From positions 1 to 41,888 of the forward strand of contig JAAELU010000671.1 of NCBI GenBank assembly GCA_024226255.1: a stretch of 41,888 nucleotides of DNA, given 5' to 3'. The position numbers were made by a program, and so were the translations under genes. The DNA comes from a bacterium. Lineage in GTDB: Bacteria > Actinomycetota > Acidimicrobiia > Spongiisociales > UBA5794. Under the pieces are notes generated by a model, which was given only the letters and a program-made list of their open reading frames with translations, was not told the origin of the DNA and did no database searches. This document shows positions 8,757-16,158 of the stretch, piece after piece (within the stretch, counting starts at the first letter, position 1; each line of letters begins with the position of its first letter).

Positions 8757-8924
8757 CTAGTGGTGTGTCGCTCCAATAGTCACCGTGTATCTCCGGCCGT
8801 CGACGGCCCCTGACTGCGCCTTTCTCCTCGACGCACCTACTGATGCGCCTTCGTCGTCAGGCTGTGCCAGATGACGCCGACGCCTCGGAGCTACCCTGGC
8901 GCCAATTGAGCGACACACCACTAG
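8757..8924. mobile_element. 168-bp MITE-like element with 17-bp terminal inverted repeats
   Basis: CTAGTGGTGTGTCGCTC at 8757-8773 is repeated as an exact reverse complement, GAGCGACACACCACTAG, at 8908-8924. Because CTAG is itself a palindrome, the ends can be read as a 4-bp target duplication CTAG flanking 13-bp terminal repeats TGGTGTGTCGCTC. The IS5 subgroup is known for 4-bp YTAR targets, which CTAG fits. The interior has no credible gene but contains a 14-bp palindrome GGCCGTCGACGGCC (8795-8808). It would be a non-autonomous element mobilised in trans. No transposase is present. A very long stem-loop is the alternative. Confidence 0.55.
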
Positions 8925-8969
8925 GTATCCGCCGACGCTCGTGCGTTGGCTATCGCGCAGTAGCGAGTC

Positions 8970-9530
8970 CTAATACTCGTTGTGGCTGCGGCTGGCGGTG
9001 GGACCCTTTTGGCCCTGGTATTTGGATCCGGCGCCGGCTGAGCCGTATGGGTTTTCAGCGGGGGTGCTGAGCTCGTAGAACGAGATCTGGCCGATCTTCA
9101 TGCCGGGGTATATGGCGATGGGGAGGTTGGCGACGTTGGAGAGCTCCAGCGTGACCTGTCCCTTGAATCCGGGATCGATGAAGCCTGCCGTGGAGTGGAT
9201 GAGGAGTCCGAGGCGTCCCAGGCTCGACTTGCCTTCAAGGCGGGCCACGACGTCGTCGGCGAGGCCGATCGTCTCGAGGGTGGCGCCGAGTACGAACTCG
9301 CCGGGATGGAGGATGAACGGCTCTTCCTCGCTCGCCTCGACCAATACCGTGAGGTCCTCTTGTGGAGCTTTGGGGTCGATCAGCGGGTAGCGATGGTTCT
9401 CGAACACCCGGAAGAACTGGTCGCAGCGGACATCGACGCTGGACGGCTGAACCATGGCCACGTCATACGGATCGATGATGACCCTTTGGGCTGCGATTGC
9501 CTCTTTGATGGTGCGGTCGGAGAAGATCAT
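8970..9530 (-). CDS. dcd: dCTP deaminase, probably bifunctional dUMP-forming type
   Basis: This 186-residue enzyme of the dUTPase/Dcd trimer family makes dUMP precursors for dTMP synthesis. The core [23 protein letters not shown] and the C-terminal [21 protein letters not shown] closely match the M. tuberculosis enzyme, which both deaminates dCTP and hydrolyses the product to dUMP; bifunctionality here is inferred from that resemblance. The start is placed at ATG 9530 ([12 protein letters not shown], the family N-terminus) rather than at an upstream in-frame start at 9572 that would add 14 unlike residues. It is divergent from the TPR gene, and its 3' end faces the MITE-like element. Confidence 0.93.
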   Translation of the reverse strand: MIFSDRTIKEAIAAQRVIIDPYDVAMVQPSSVDVRCDQFFRVFENHRYPLIDPKAPQEDLTVLVEASEEEPFILHPGEFVLGATLETIGLADDVVARLEGKSSLGRLGLLIHSTAGFIDPGFKGQVTLELSNVANLPIAIYPGMKIGQISFYELSTPAENPYGSAGAGSKYQGQKGPTASRSHNEY

Positions 9531-9575
9531 ATATCGCCCTGATGATTGGGGTTGCCGGCGGCCCACAGCCAAGTG

Positions 9576-9593
9576 GATCGAAGGGATTCGATC
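9576..9593. promoter_or_regulatory. 18-bp palindrome in the dcd/TPR divergent region
   Basis: GATCGAA (9576-9582) and TTCGATC (9587-9593) form a perfect 7-bp inverted repeat around GGGA. Its place midway between two divergent starts suits a dimeric repressor site or a tetraloop hairpin; nothing distinguishes these. Confidence 0.3.
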
Positions 9594-9648
9594 AAATCAG
9601 ATTGGGCGGCTTCTAAAGCTCAGGTGCTGCACGTCCGTTTATTGCGAG

Positions 9649-10011
9649 ATGGATATTCAACAGAAGGCCAATCAACTGATCGAGCGGGGCAACGAGCTCC
9701 ACAACGCCGGCGACAAGGTCGCCGCGGCGCCCTACTACCGCGAGGCGGCCGAGATCTTTGAGCCGTATGCGTCGTTCATGCTGGTCGCAGCCGACAGCTA
9801 CGCCGCCGGGGGAAAACACCGGGATGCCGCGGCTGCCTACCAACTGGTGCTCGACTCACATCCGGATCACGACCAGGCGATCGCCGGCCTGAAAAAGTCG
9901 CGCAAAGCGGCCGACAAGCAAGCCCGTAAGAACTCGGATCTATCGGACCTCGCTCCGGTTCCGGCTGCTGACGACGGCCGCAAGCGTCGGAAACTCTTCG
10001 GCCGCAGGTAG
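9649..10011 (+). CDS. Small tetratricopeptide-repeat protein
   Basis: The protein has 120 residues from ATG 9649 (MDIQQKANQLIERGNEL). Two to three TPR-like helix pairs are visible: ANQLIERGNELHNAGDKVAAAPYYREAAEI, then SFMLVAADSYAAGGKHRDAAAAYQLVLDSHPD. A basic tail follows (KKSRKAADKQARK ... GRKRRKLFGRR). TPR units mediate protein-protein contacts; no catalytic motif or signal peptide is present, so it is probably a cytosolic adaptor, perhaps binding nucleic acid through the tail (inference). An in-frame ATG at 9454 would run through dcd on the other strand and is unlikely. The gene stands alone, facing the lipoprotein gene tail to tail. Confidence 0.7.
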   Translation: MDIQQKANQLIERGNELHNAGDKVAAAPYYREAAEIFEPYASFMLVAADSYAAGGKHRDAAAAYQLVLDSHPDHDQAIAGLKKSRKAADKQARKNSDLSDLAPVPAADDGRKRRKLFGRR

Positions 10012-10027
10012 CCCATCCGCCGGCGCG

Positions 10028-11281
10028 TTAGCTGCCGGACTGCCAGATCAAAACGGAGCCGTCCTCGGTCCCTACCGCTATGGCGCTGCCGCCGTTCCGC
10101 GAGCCGATTGCCACGTTGGATGTGATCGCAGCGGGCAACTGGGCCTCCCACTTGACTGTCGCCGAGCCGTCGACGATGCCGACGGCAACCAACGACATGC
10201 GATCCTGGGTGGGTACGAGCAACTCGAGGAATCCGTCGTCATCGATGTCGACGGCTACGGCCATGTCGAGTTCCCTGGACCCGATCTGGTGCGACGTGAA
10301 TGGTTGGGCAGTCGCCACGGTCCGCAGCTGCCGTCCGAACTCGACGAACGACACGATGCCGCCAATGTGTGGAGTGATCACTTCAACGCTGCCTGCGGTT
10401 GCCGTGAAGCGCCCGAATGCAATCTGATGGCGCCACCGGTTGCTTTGACCAACCGGTTCACCTTCGTTCAGAACCGTGCCGTCTTCGGCCATGACGATCA
10501 AGCGGGCCCCAGTATCGGGGGCGCTGACTGTTAGCTGCACCTCACGCGATCCGTCATCGTGCAAGTCGGTCCATATCGCCCGGCGCCCTTCGATCACCGC
10601 GGGTGCGCCGACCGTTCCTCTTCCCACGACAGCCAAATCTGGTGGCGCCAGGATGATGAAGCCGGACGCCTCTACCGCGTCGCCCATGACGCCGTGTGCG
10701 TACCGTTCTGTCGGACCCGTAAGCACCAGAATCCGGCCCTGTTCGTCCACCAGTACGTCGCCATCCGGAAGGGCATCGACAGATGCTCGCGCCAGCTCGG
10801 TGTCGTTCCACACGACGACGTCTCCATTGGTGGCGACATAAGCGAGCTGACCGGCTGGGAGCACACCTGGTCGGCTGTGAGTCACCTGGTCCGGCAGCGG
10901 TGACACGATGTCGACGCCGTTGGGCCCCGAGCCGTAGACAATGCTGGTCGCCGAAGGCACTGACCGGACCTTCATCTCGGTGGAGCCTTCCTCAATGATC
11001 CGCGACTCACCGTTGCCATAGGTGATTGCCAACGTATTCTCGAACGGCAGGTCAACTCTTACGACAGCAGCCGCTCTCTGGGTAATGACGGCAACCGGCT
11101 CGACGTCGAAGGCTCCAGAAGTGGAAGCTACCCGGTTGCCGTCGGCTCCCAGGAACGGCGGGAGGGGAGTTGCCCTGAAGCCGCCGACCGGCTGTGTCGT
11201 TGTCAGTTCGATTGGGCCGGGATCTTCAGCCGCCGCGCAAGCGCCGATGAGGAGAACGCAGATCCCCAACAGATATCGCAT
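10028..11281 (-). CDS. Secreted FG-GAP/VCBS-like lipoprotein
   Basis: This 417-residue protein has a short N-terminal signal and lipobox LIGAC, so the mature N-terminus is expected to be a lipidated Cys at residue 15 on the outer face of the membrane. The body is a repeat-rich beta structure. AVDIDDDGFLELLVPTQD resembles the Ca-binding FG-GAP/VCBS (integrin-propeller) repeat, and other blades contain GDVVVWND, GDVLVDEQGRILVL and GTEDGSVLIW. No catalytic site is evident; a surface adhesion or sensing role is inferred. ATG 11281 is preceded by TAACGT at a 6-nt gap, fitting a leaderless transcript. Confidence 0.7.
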   Translation of the reverse strand: MRYLLGICVLLIGACAAAEDPGPIELTTTQPVGGFRATPLPPFLGADGNRVASTSGAFDVEPVAVITQRAAAVVRVDLPFENTLAITYGNGESRIIEEGSTEMKVRSVPSATSIVYGSGPNGVDIVSPLPDQVTHSRPGVLPAGQLAYVATNGDVVVWNDTELARASVDALPDGDVLVDEQGRILVLTGPTERYAHGVMGDAVEASGFIILAPPDLAVVGRGTVGAPAVIEGRRAIWTDLHDDGSREVQLTVSAPDTGARLIVMAEDGTVLNEGEPVGQSNRWRHQIAFGRFTATAGSVEVITPHIGGIVSFVEFGRQLRTVATAQPFTSHQIGSRELDMAVAVDIDDDGFLELLVPTQDRMSLVAVGIVDGSATVKWEAQLPAAITSNVAIGSRNGGSAIAVGTEDGSVLIWQSGS

Positions 11282-11287
11282 GGAGCA

Positions 11288-11293
11288 ACGTTA
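11288..11293 (-). promoter_or_regulatory. Putative -10 box of a leaderless promoter
   Basis: On the minus strand TAACGT lies 6 nt before the lipoprotein ATG at 11281. Confidence 0.4.
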
Positions 11294-11399
11294 GGCCGAC
11301 GGATCGCTGCCGCCCTCCTTGAAACCGACGCACCTGCTTGGCCGGATTCTCCGTTGCGTCGCTGAGCCGCTCGACGAAGGGCGGCTTGGTCCGCGATTC

Positions 11400-11912
11400 T
11401 CAGTCAGGCTGGCGCTTCCAGAGCGGTCCGAAAGAGATTGGCCTTCGTCTCCACCACCATGTGAGGTCCTGAACATCACCTAGCTTCACCTCACGGTTGA
11501 GAGCGTCACCGCCATCGTCGACGGTCGCGAGCTTGAACCGGGCGTCGAGTGGATCCAGCAAGTCGCTCATCAGTTTCTCGCGCAGCGTGTCGGGCAGTTG
11601 CGCGAGCCTATCTGCGACGTATTCCCGACAGCCGAGTTCCGTCATGTACTCGCCGGGGTGGAGATTGACTCCGGTTTCGGTGTCCTCGACAAGCCTCTTC
11701 CAACATCTCACGCGCTCAGCGACTGAGAGGGCGGGAGCGTCGCCCAAGATCTTTCGGATCTCCGGGAGCTGGTGCGGTTCGGACGCCCTTACTGCTGCGT
11801 CGATAGCGGCGATGGCGCGTAGGTCATCGTCGGTGAGGCTGGCTGGCCACACGTCGTCGCCGTCACAAATGCTTCTGCGGAAGGGACGCTGAGCTGCTTG
11901 GAGGGAGTCCAC
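11400..11912 (-). CDS. Hypothetical protein immediately downstream of tRNA-Gly
   Basis: I do not recognise a family. The frame gives up to 170 residues, acidic and helical, with segments such as DDDLRAIAAIDAAV, ERVRCWKRLVEDTETGVNLHPGEYMTELGCREYVADRLAQL and a C-terminal LTWWWRRRPISFG. The furthest start is a GTG at 11912, only 3 nt past the tRNA 3' end. An internal GTG at 11852 (VWPASLTDDDL) is an equally good start and would leave room for a leader. It is probably soluble, with no signal or membrane segment. It may be co-transcribed with the tRNA and released by tRNA 3' processing (inference). The 118 nt beyond its stop hold no gene. Confidence 0.55.
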   Translation of the reverse strand: MDSLQAAQRPFRRSICDGDDVWPASLTDDDLRAIAAIDAAVRASEPHQLPEIRKILGDAPALSVAERVRCWKRLVEDTETGVNLHPGEYMTELGCREYVADRLAQLPDTLREKLMSDLLDPLDARFKLATVDDGGDALNREVKLGDVQDLTWWWRRRPISFGPLWKRQPD

Positions 11913-11914
11913 GG

Positions 11915-11985
11915 AGCGGGTGAGGGGAATCGAACCCCCGTATTCAGCTTGGGAAGCTGATGTTCTACCATTGAACTACACCCGC
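11915..11985 (-). tRNA. tRNA-Gly (anticodon CCC)
   Basis: Read on the minus strand, the acceptor GCGGGTG pairs with CACCCGC. The anticodon arm is TCAGC-TTCCCAA-GCTGA, giving anticodon CCC for GGG glycine codons. The T arm carries GGTTCGATTCC. The 71-nt gene has discriminator T, and CCG follows rather than an encoded CCA, so the CCA end would be added enzymatically. No att-like duplication of the tRNA 3' end is seen nearby. Confidence 0.95.
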
Positions 11986-12030
11986 GAGCACGCCGATTGT
12001 AGCGACTCCCGTGCCGCCGATTTCGGTGAA

Positions 12031-12093
12031 TCCCCCCGTCTGTTGTGCTTCGAACGCGCTATTTGCGCGCTTCAAGCACAACAGACGGGGGGA
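12031..12093. repeat. TTGTGC hairpin family 1, copy 1
   Basis: A perfect 20-bp inverted repeat has arms TCCCCCCGTCTGTTGTGCTT (12031-12050) and its complement at 12074-12093. An inner imperfect GCGC stem surrounds a TATTT loop. It starts 11 nt past the stop of the minus-strand gene at 12105 and lies upstream of tRNA-Gly. The core TCTGTTGTGC / GCACAACAGA recurs at 14521, 16882 and (variant) 39161. A terminator or 3'-processing role is likely, though there is no T-run. Confidence 0.8.
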
Positions 12094-12104
12094 AGGGGGG
12101 ATCC

Positions 12105-12344
12105 TCAACTCGCCAGGCTGGCAACTCCCCAGATGGCGATGAGGACTCCGACGCCAAGCAGCCACCAGGCGCGGCCGCGGCGAAACTCGCCCTCGGCTCC
12201 CTCGGGGGCCTTGCCTCGGCGGTCCTGATAGATGGCGAATCCGTTGCCGAGAACCATTGCTGCCCCCACAGCCAGGATGAGCTGGGCGAGCAGGTCGTTG
12301 AGGCCGAGTATGTCGACCACGGACTGGGCAATCGTCGGATTCAT
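12105..12344 (-). CDS. Small two-helix membrane protein
   Basis: The protein has 79 residues from ATG 12344 (MNPTIAQSVVDIL). Two hydrophobic helices are apparent: LLAQLILAVGAAMVLGNGFAIY and WWLLGVGVLIAIWGVASLA. They are joined by a charged loop (QDRRGKAPEGAEGEFRRGR). No family is recognised with certainty. An in-frame GTG at 12353 would add three residues, but it falls inside the TAGCGT -10 box (12352-12357), which favours the ATG. It is divergent from the PhzF-like gene and is followed by a TTGTGC hairpin. Confidence 0.65.
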   Translation of the reverse strand: MNPTIAQSVVDILGLNDLLAQLILAVGAAMVLGNGFAIYQDRRGKAPEGAEGEFRRGRAWWLLGVGVLIAIWGVASLAS

Positions 12345-12351
12345 GGCCGCC

Positions 12352-12357
12352 ACGCTA
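12352..12357 (-). promoter_or_regulatory. Putative -10 box of a leaderless promoter
   Basis: On the minus strand TAGCGT lies 7 nt before ATG 12344. It is back to back with the TAGTCT box of the divergent PhzF-like gene. Confidence 0.4.
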
Positions 12358-12375
12358 ACGCCTCGACAAGGCCGG

Positions 12376-12381
12376 TAGTCT
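12376..12381 (+). promoter_or_regulatory. Putative -10 box of a leaderless promoter
   Basis: TAGTCT lies 7 nt before the PhzF-like ATG at 12389, where no Shine-Dalgarno is present. Confidence 0.45.
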
Positions 12382-12388
12382 GCCGCTC

Positions 12389-13177
12389 ATGGTCCGACCG
12401 GCACATGTGCTCCGCGTGTTCACCCGAGGCAATGCCGGGGGCAATCTGTTGGGCGTTATCAACGACATCGTCGGACTAACTACCGACCAGATGCAGGCCA
12501 TTGCTGCTGACCTCGGTTTCTCCGAATCGACCTTTGTCGACTGGGGCAATCGTGAGGTGCCTTTCGTCCGCATCTTCACCCCGGGGGTCGAGATGGAATT
12601 CGCCGGCCACCCGCTCGTTGGCACCGCCTGGGTGATGAACCACCTAGGTCCGGCGTCACACGATCGGCTCGAATGCCCTGTGGGGCAGGTCGAGGTACGG
12701 CTCGATGACGGCGCAGTCTGGATCGACGTCGCTCTCAACCAGGACGTAGATGTCGCACCCGGCATCGAATCTCTCCTTGCAGCCGGCCTGCCCGCGCCCG
12801 ACCGCGCCTGGCTGGTCCGGATGCCGAAGGAGTATTTCGTCGCCGAATACCCGAATTCGTCGGCTGTCACCGGGCTCGAACCGGACATGGCACAGCTCGA
12901 GCACTTCGGGACGTTGTGCTTCGCCCGCGACGAAACTCGAGCCCACATGCGGTTTTTCGCCCCTGCTGGTGGTGTTGATGAGGATCCGGCGACGGGGAGC
13001 GCCGCGGTGGCTCTCGCTCGCGCCATGGTTGCCAGTGGAGAGGACTCAGGCAGGCTGTCGATCGACCAGGGGGCTGAGATCGGCACTCCGTCGCGTATCG
13101 AGCTGGAGTGGACATCTGAATCTGCGTCCATCGGGGGCACCGTCGTGCATGACCGGACCGAGTTGGTGAAACCATGA
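12389..13177 (+). CDS. PhzF-family isomerase/epimerase-like protein
   Basis: This 262-residue protein has the diaminopimelate-epimerase-like double fold of the PhzF family. The conserved GFSESTFV places the catalytic Glu at residue 46, FAGHPLVGTAW is at about 71-81, and DEDPATGSAAV lies in the second half. Most family members are uncharacterised isomerases or amino-acid racemase-like enzymes. There are no other phenazine genes here, so phenazine synthesis should not be inferred. It overlaps the M20 peptidase start by 4 nt (ATGA), so the two proteins probably act on related small amino-acid-like substrates (inference). Confidence 0.88.
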   Translation: MVRPAHVLRVFTRGNAGGNLLGVINDIVGLTTDQMQAIAADLGFSESTFVDWGNREVPFVRIFTPGVEMEFAGHPLVGTAWVMNHLGPASHDRLECPVGQVEVRLDDGAVWIDVALNQDVDVAPGIESLLAAGLPAPDRAWLVRMPKEYFVAEYPNSSAVTGLEPDMAQLEHFGTLCFARDETRAHMRFFAPAGGVDEDPATGSAAVALARAMVASGEDSGRLSIDQGAEIGTPSRIELEWTSESASIGGTVVHDRTELVKP

Positions 13178-14511
13178 GCGGGCACCTCACGGGGCAGACG
13201 GTGGAGCTGCTCCAAGCGATGATCCGCAACCAATGTGTCAATGAGGGCACGATGGAATCCGGTGAGGAGTTCCGCAACGCCCAGCTGCTCGCCGGATACC
13301 TAGATGGCGCCGGTGTGGACTACCAGATGTTCGAGGCGGCGCCCGGCCGGACCTCGCTAGTTGCCCGCATCGAGGGGAGTGACCCAACTGCGCCGAGCCT
13401 TTGCCTCAACGGCCACACCGATGTGGTCCCAGTCAATCGGGCGGGTTGGACCCACGACCCATTTGGCGGCGAGCTCATCGACGGCGAGGTGTGGGGCCGC
13501 GGCGCGGTCGACATGCTGAACTTGACCGCATCGATGGCTGTGGCGTTCCGACATCTGGCCGCTTCTCGTTTCCGCCCCACAGGTGACCTCGTCTACTTTG
13601 CCGTGGCCGACGAGGAGTCAGGCAGCGCGTTCGGCGCCCGCTGGATGGCAGTCAACCACCCGGAAGTGATCACGACCGACTTCGTCCTCACCGAGTCTGG
13701 GGGCCTTCACGGCGGTACTGCCGCGGCTCCCACGGTGGGGATCCGGGTTGGCGAGAAGGGCGTGGCGTGGCGACGCCTCACGGTGCGGGGAACCCCGGGC
13801 CACGGCTCGCGACCGTTCAAGTCGGACAATGCGATCGTCAAAGCGGCCGCCGTGGTGCAGCGACTCGCCGCATACAGCCCGGCGCCGTCATTCCACGACC
13901 TCTGGAAAGAGGAAGTTGCCCAGATGCGACTCACCGGCGAGCAGAAGGCTCATCTCCTCGACGCCGGCGCCATTGATGACATTCTGGAGACGCTTCCGGC
14001 TGGCCAGGCGGGGCACATTCACGCCTGCACTCACACAACCTTCTCCACAAACGTTCTCAATAGCCAGACCAAAACGAACATCATCCCGGACAAAGTGGTG
14101 ATGGATATCGACATCCGAACTGTGCCCGGCGAGGGTCCTGAAGAGGTTCAGGCCCACCTCGAGGCTGCACTCGGGCCGGAACTGGCGGCCGAGATCGAAG
14201 TCGAGGCCTTGATGAATGACCGGGCCACCATCAGTGGCACCGACAATGCCTTGTTCGAGTCTCTGCAGCGGGCGGTCAACAACCCATTCCCCGAGGCTTC
14301 GCTGAAGGCCGGGCTCACCGTCGGATTCACCGACGCCCGCGTCCACCGCGACCTGGGTGCGATCGCCTACGGAGCCGGCTTGTTCAGCCAGTCGCTGTCG
14401 GCCGCCGACTATGGCACTCGGTTCCACGGCAACGATGAACGAATCGACGTCGAGTCGCTCTCCCTGACAACACAGCTTTGGCTTGACGTTGTCCAGGATC
14501 TTCTCGGGTAG
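13174..14511 (+). CDS. M20 family metallopeptidase (ArgE/DapE/carboxypeptidase G2 type)
   Basis: This 445-residue di-zinc amidohydrolase/peptidase has the metal-site motif GHTDVVP with His81 and Asp83. The bridging Asp113 is in WGRGAVDML, and ADEESG around 145-150 supplies the general-base and ligand Glu pair. The dimerisation insert contains the expected GTPGHGSRPF. Family members remove acyl or amino-acid groups from small substrates. The subclass is not resolvable, but length and motifs fit the M20A/acetylornithine-deacetylase-like group. It is translationally coupled to the PhzF-like gene. A TTGTGC hairpin lies between it and the convergent RTX gene. Confidence 0.88.
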   Translation: MSGHLTGQTVELLQAMIRNQCVNEGTMESGEEFRNAQLLAGYLDGAGVDYQMFEAAPGRTSLVARIEGSDPTAPSLCLNGHTDVVPVNRAGWTHDPFGGELIDGEVWGRGAVDMLNLTASMAVAFRHLAASRFRPTGDLVYFAVADEESGSAFGARWMAVNHPEVITTDFVLTESGGLHGGTAAAPTVGIRVGEKGVAWRRLTVRGTPGHGSRPFKSDNAIVKAAAVVQRLAAYSPAPSFHDLWKEEVAQMRLTGEQKAHLLDAGAIDDILETLPAGQAGHIHACTHTTFSTNVLNSQTKTNIIPDKVVMDIDIRTVPGEGPEEVQAHLEAALGPELAAEIEVEALMNDRATISGTDNALFESLQRAVNNPFPEASLKAGLTVGFTDARVHRDLGAIAYGAGLFSQSLSAADYGTRFHGNDERIDVESLSLTTQLWLDVVQDLLG

Positions 14512-14520
14512 ATCCTGCAG

Positions 14521-14568
14521 TCTGTTGTGCCTACACGGTCAAGTGGACGTCGTTGTAGGCACAACAGA
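14521..14568. repeat. TTGTGC hairpin family 1, copy 2
   Basis: A perfect 15-bp inverted repeat has arms TCTGTTGTGCCTACA (14521-14535) and TGTAGGCACAACAGA (14554-14568), with an 18-nt loop. It sits 9 nt past the plus-strand M20 stop and 9 nt past the minus-strand RTX stop, so it could terminate both convergent genes. Confidence 0.8.
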
Positions 14569-14577
14569 CATGAACCG

Positions 14578-16044
14578 TCAGGGGATGCCGCCGGTTGTTT
14601 CGCAGCCTGTCGCCTTGTCTTTGTTTCCAGACCCGCCCAGGCATTGGTCGGTTCCGGCGCCTCCTCTGAGGGTGTCGTTGCCCCTTTCGCCGAGGAGCTT
14701 GTCGTCGCCTTCACTTCCCTTGAGGGTGTCAGCGTGGTCGCCTCCCCATATGCGGTCTCTGCCGGCGTTGCCGTTGATGAGATCGTGGCCCTTGCCACCG
14801 TAGATCTTGTCGTGGCTCTTGCCGCCGCCGAGGATGTCATCTCCGTTTTGGCCGTAGATTCTGTCCTTGCCGTCGTTGCCCCTGACAAAGTCATTGCCGG
14901 AGCCGGCGCAAACTAGGTCTCTTCCGGCACCTGCGTTTGCGGTGTCGTTGCCTGCTCCGAGGTGGATGACGTCGTTGTCGCTACCTGTCACCAGCTTGTC
15001 GTTATATGAGGTGCCGACATGCGTCAACAGCTTGCCGTCACACTTGAGGGTCGTAAACGCCTGGATGCGGTGGTTGGACTGTTCCGCCGTCCACACGCTG
15101 TCGCCGCTGGGATCAACCACGATTCCGCGAATCCCGCTGAACGTGCCGAGCGTTGTTCCAATCGCGCCGAACGTTCCGAGAGGAGCGCCAACCGTGCTCC
15201 AGACCGTGACAGTGCTGTTGCCATAATCCGCAACCCATATCTGGCCCTTGGCATCCGCGTCGACTCCCCCGGGAACCATTAGCGTCCCGACACCGATGTT
15301 GCGCTCCCAGTTGCCGTCCAGATCGAATGCCACCACGCGACTATTGAGCTCGTCTGTGATGAAGATCTCGCCGCCGGTGTGAGTCAGCGATGCCCCACTG
15401 CAGTCCAGGTTCAATTGACCGTCGCCGGCTCCTGTGGTGCCGAACTGATCAATGAAGGCGCCCGCCTTGGTGAATACCTGGACACGATCGTTGTTGGCGT
15501 CAGCTACATATACGAGACTGCCCACAACTTCGACATCACACGGTTCGTTGAATTGCCCGGCCAGCGAGCCGAGGGAGCCCCACATCCGCAGATGGTTGCC
15601 TTGTTTGTCGAATACCTGCACCCGGTCGTTCGACTCCTCGGCCACGAAGACCTCATTGCCGGAGAATGCGATGCCCTGCGGTTGACCGAGCTGACCGGAA
15701 CCATTGCCAGGGACGCCGAATGTCAAGCGATTTTGCCCTGAGTGGTCGAATACGGTGATGGTGTCGTATGTGCGGTCGCTGGACCAGAGGAACCCGGTGG
15801 CCGGGTCGATGGCGAGGCCACGAGGGCTCGTCAGGCCGGTCACCACCTCGCTGACCGGATAAATGCCCGGCACCGATGACGAGAAGGCTTCTTCTGAGGA
15901 ACCCGCCACCGCCGGCCTGGCTTCATCGTCAGGACCGGGGTCAAAGTCCTGAGCTTGACCCACGGCGGGCACGGCTTGTGTCACCACCATCGCAGCCACG
16001 GCCATTGAGATAATCAGTCGTCGAAGTCTCATCCGCAATCCCAT
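14578..16044 (-). CDS. Secreted NHL beta-propeller protein with C-terminal RTX calcium repeats
   Basis: The protein is 488 residues from ATG 16044. A signal peptide is clear (RLRRLIISMAVAAMVV, cleavage near VGQA). The first two thirds hold about six NHL-type blades, with recurring units such as GLAIDPATGFLW, NDRVQVFDKQGNHL and NDRVQVFTKAGAFI. The last 120 residues hold RTX nonapeptides (GSDNDVI, GAGNDTA, GNDGKDRI, GGKGHDLI, GERGNDTL). These bind calcium on secretion and end with a Cys-containing cap (DQCLGGSGNKDKATGC). It is predicted extracellular. There is no toxin domain and no type I secretion gene nearby. The start is favoured by TACCTT 8 nt upstream; ATG 16032 and TTG 16068 are alternatives. 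Confidence 0.82.
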   Translation of the reverse strand: MGLRMRLRRLIISMAVAAMVVTQAVPAVGQAQDFDPGPDDEARPAVAGSSEEAFSSSVPGIYPVSEVVTGLTSPRGLAIDPATGFLWSSDRTYDTITVFDHSGQNRLTFGVPGNGSGQLGQPQGIAFSGNEVFVAEESNDRVQVFDKQGNHLRMWGSLGSLAGQFNEPCDVEVVGSLVYVADANNDRVQVFTKAGAFIDQFGTTGAGDGQLNLDCSGASLTHTGGEIFITDELNSRVVAFDLDGNWERNIGVGTLMVPGGVDADAKGQIWVADYGNSTVTVWSTVGAPLGTFGAIGTTLGTFSGIRGIVVDPSGDSVWTAEQSNHRIQAFTTLKCDGKLLTHVGTSYNDKLVTGSDNDVIHLGAGNDTANAGAGRDLVCAGSGNDFVRGNDGKDRIYGQNGDDILGGGKSHDKIYGGKGHDLINGNAGRDRIWGGDHADTLKGSEGDDKLLGERGNDTLRGGAGTDQCLGGSGNKDKATGCETTGGIP

Positions 16045-16052
16045 CCCCAAAC

Positions 16053-16058
16053 AAGGTA
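16053..16058 (-). promoter_or_regulatory. Putative -10 box of a leaderless promoter
   Basis: On the minus strand TACCTT ends 8 nt before ATG 16044 of the NHL/RTX gene. Confidence 0.35.
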
Positions 16059-16158
16059 TTGGTTCCAAAGTACCGAATCCGACAACACAATGCCGCTTGA
16101 CCCGGTGGTGATGCGACCTGTTTTGGGCCGGTCCGCTCTCTCTCGACTCGAATAATCC

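Noticed and set aside
9454-9648. N-terminal extension of the TPR protein from ATG 9454
   Set aside because: It would overlap the dcd 5' end on the other strand and adds residues unlike a TPR protein; ATG 9649 is the natural start.
12389-13177. Phenazine biosynthesis suggested by the PhzF-like gene
   Set aside because: No phzA/B/D/E/G homologues are nearby; the PhzF family is mostly unrelated to phenazines.
12355-13233. A 292-codon minus-strand frame across the PhzF-like gene
   Set aside because: It is antisense to a gene with intact catalytic motifs and has the Ser/Arg-rich composition of a shadow.
14578-16044. RTX toxin
   Set aside because: Only calcium-binding repeats and an NHL propeller are present; there is no toxin domain, acylation partner or type I secretion genes.
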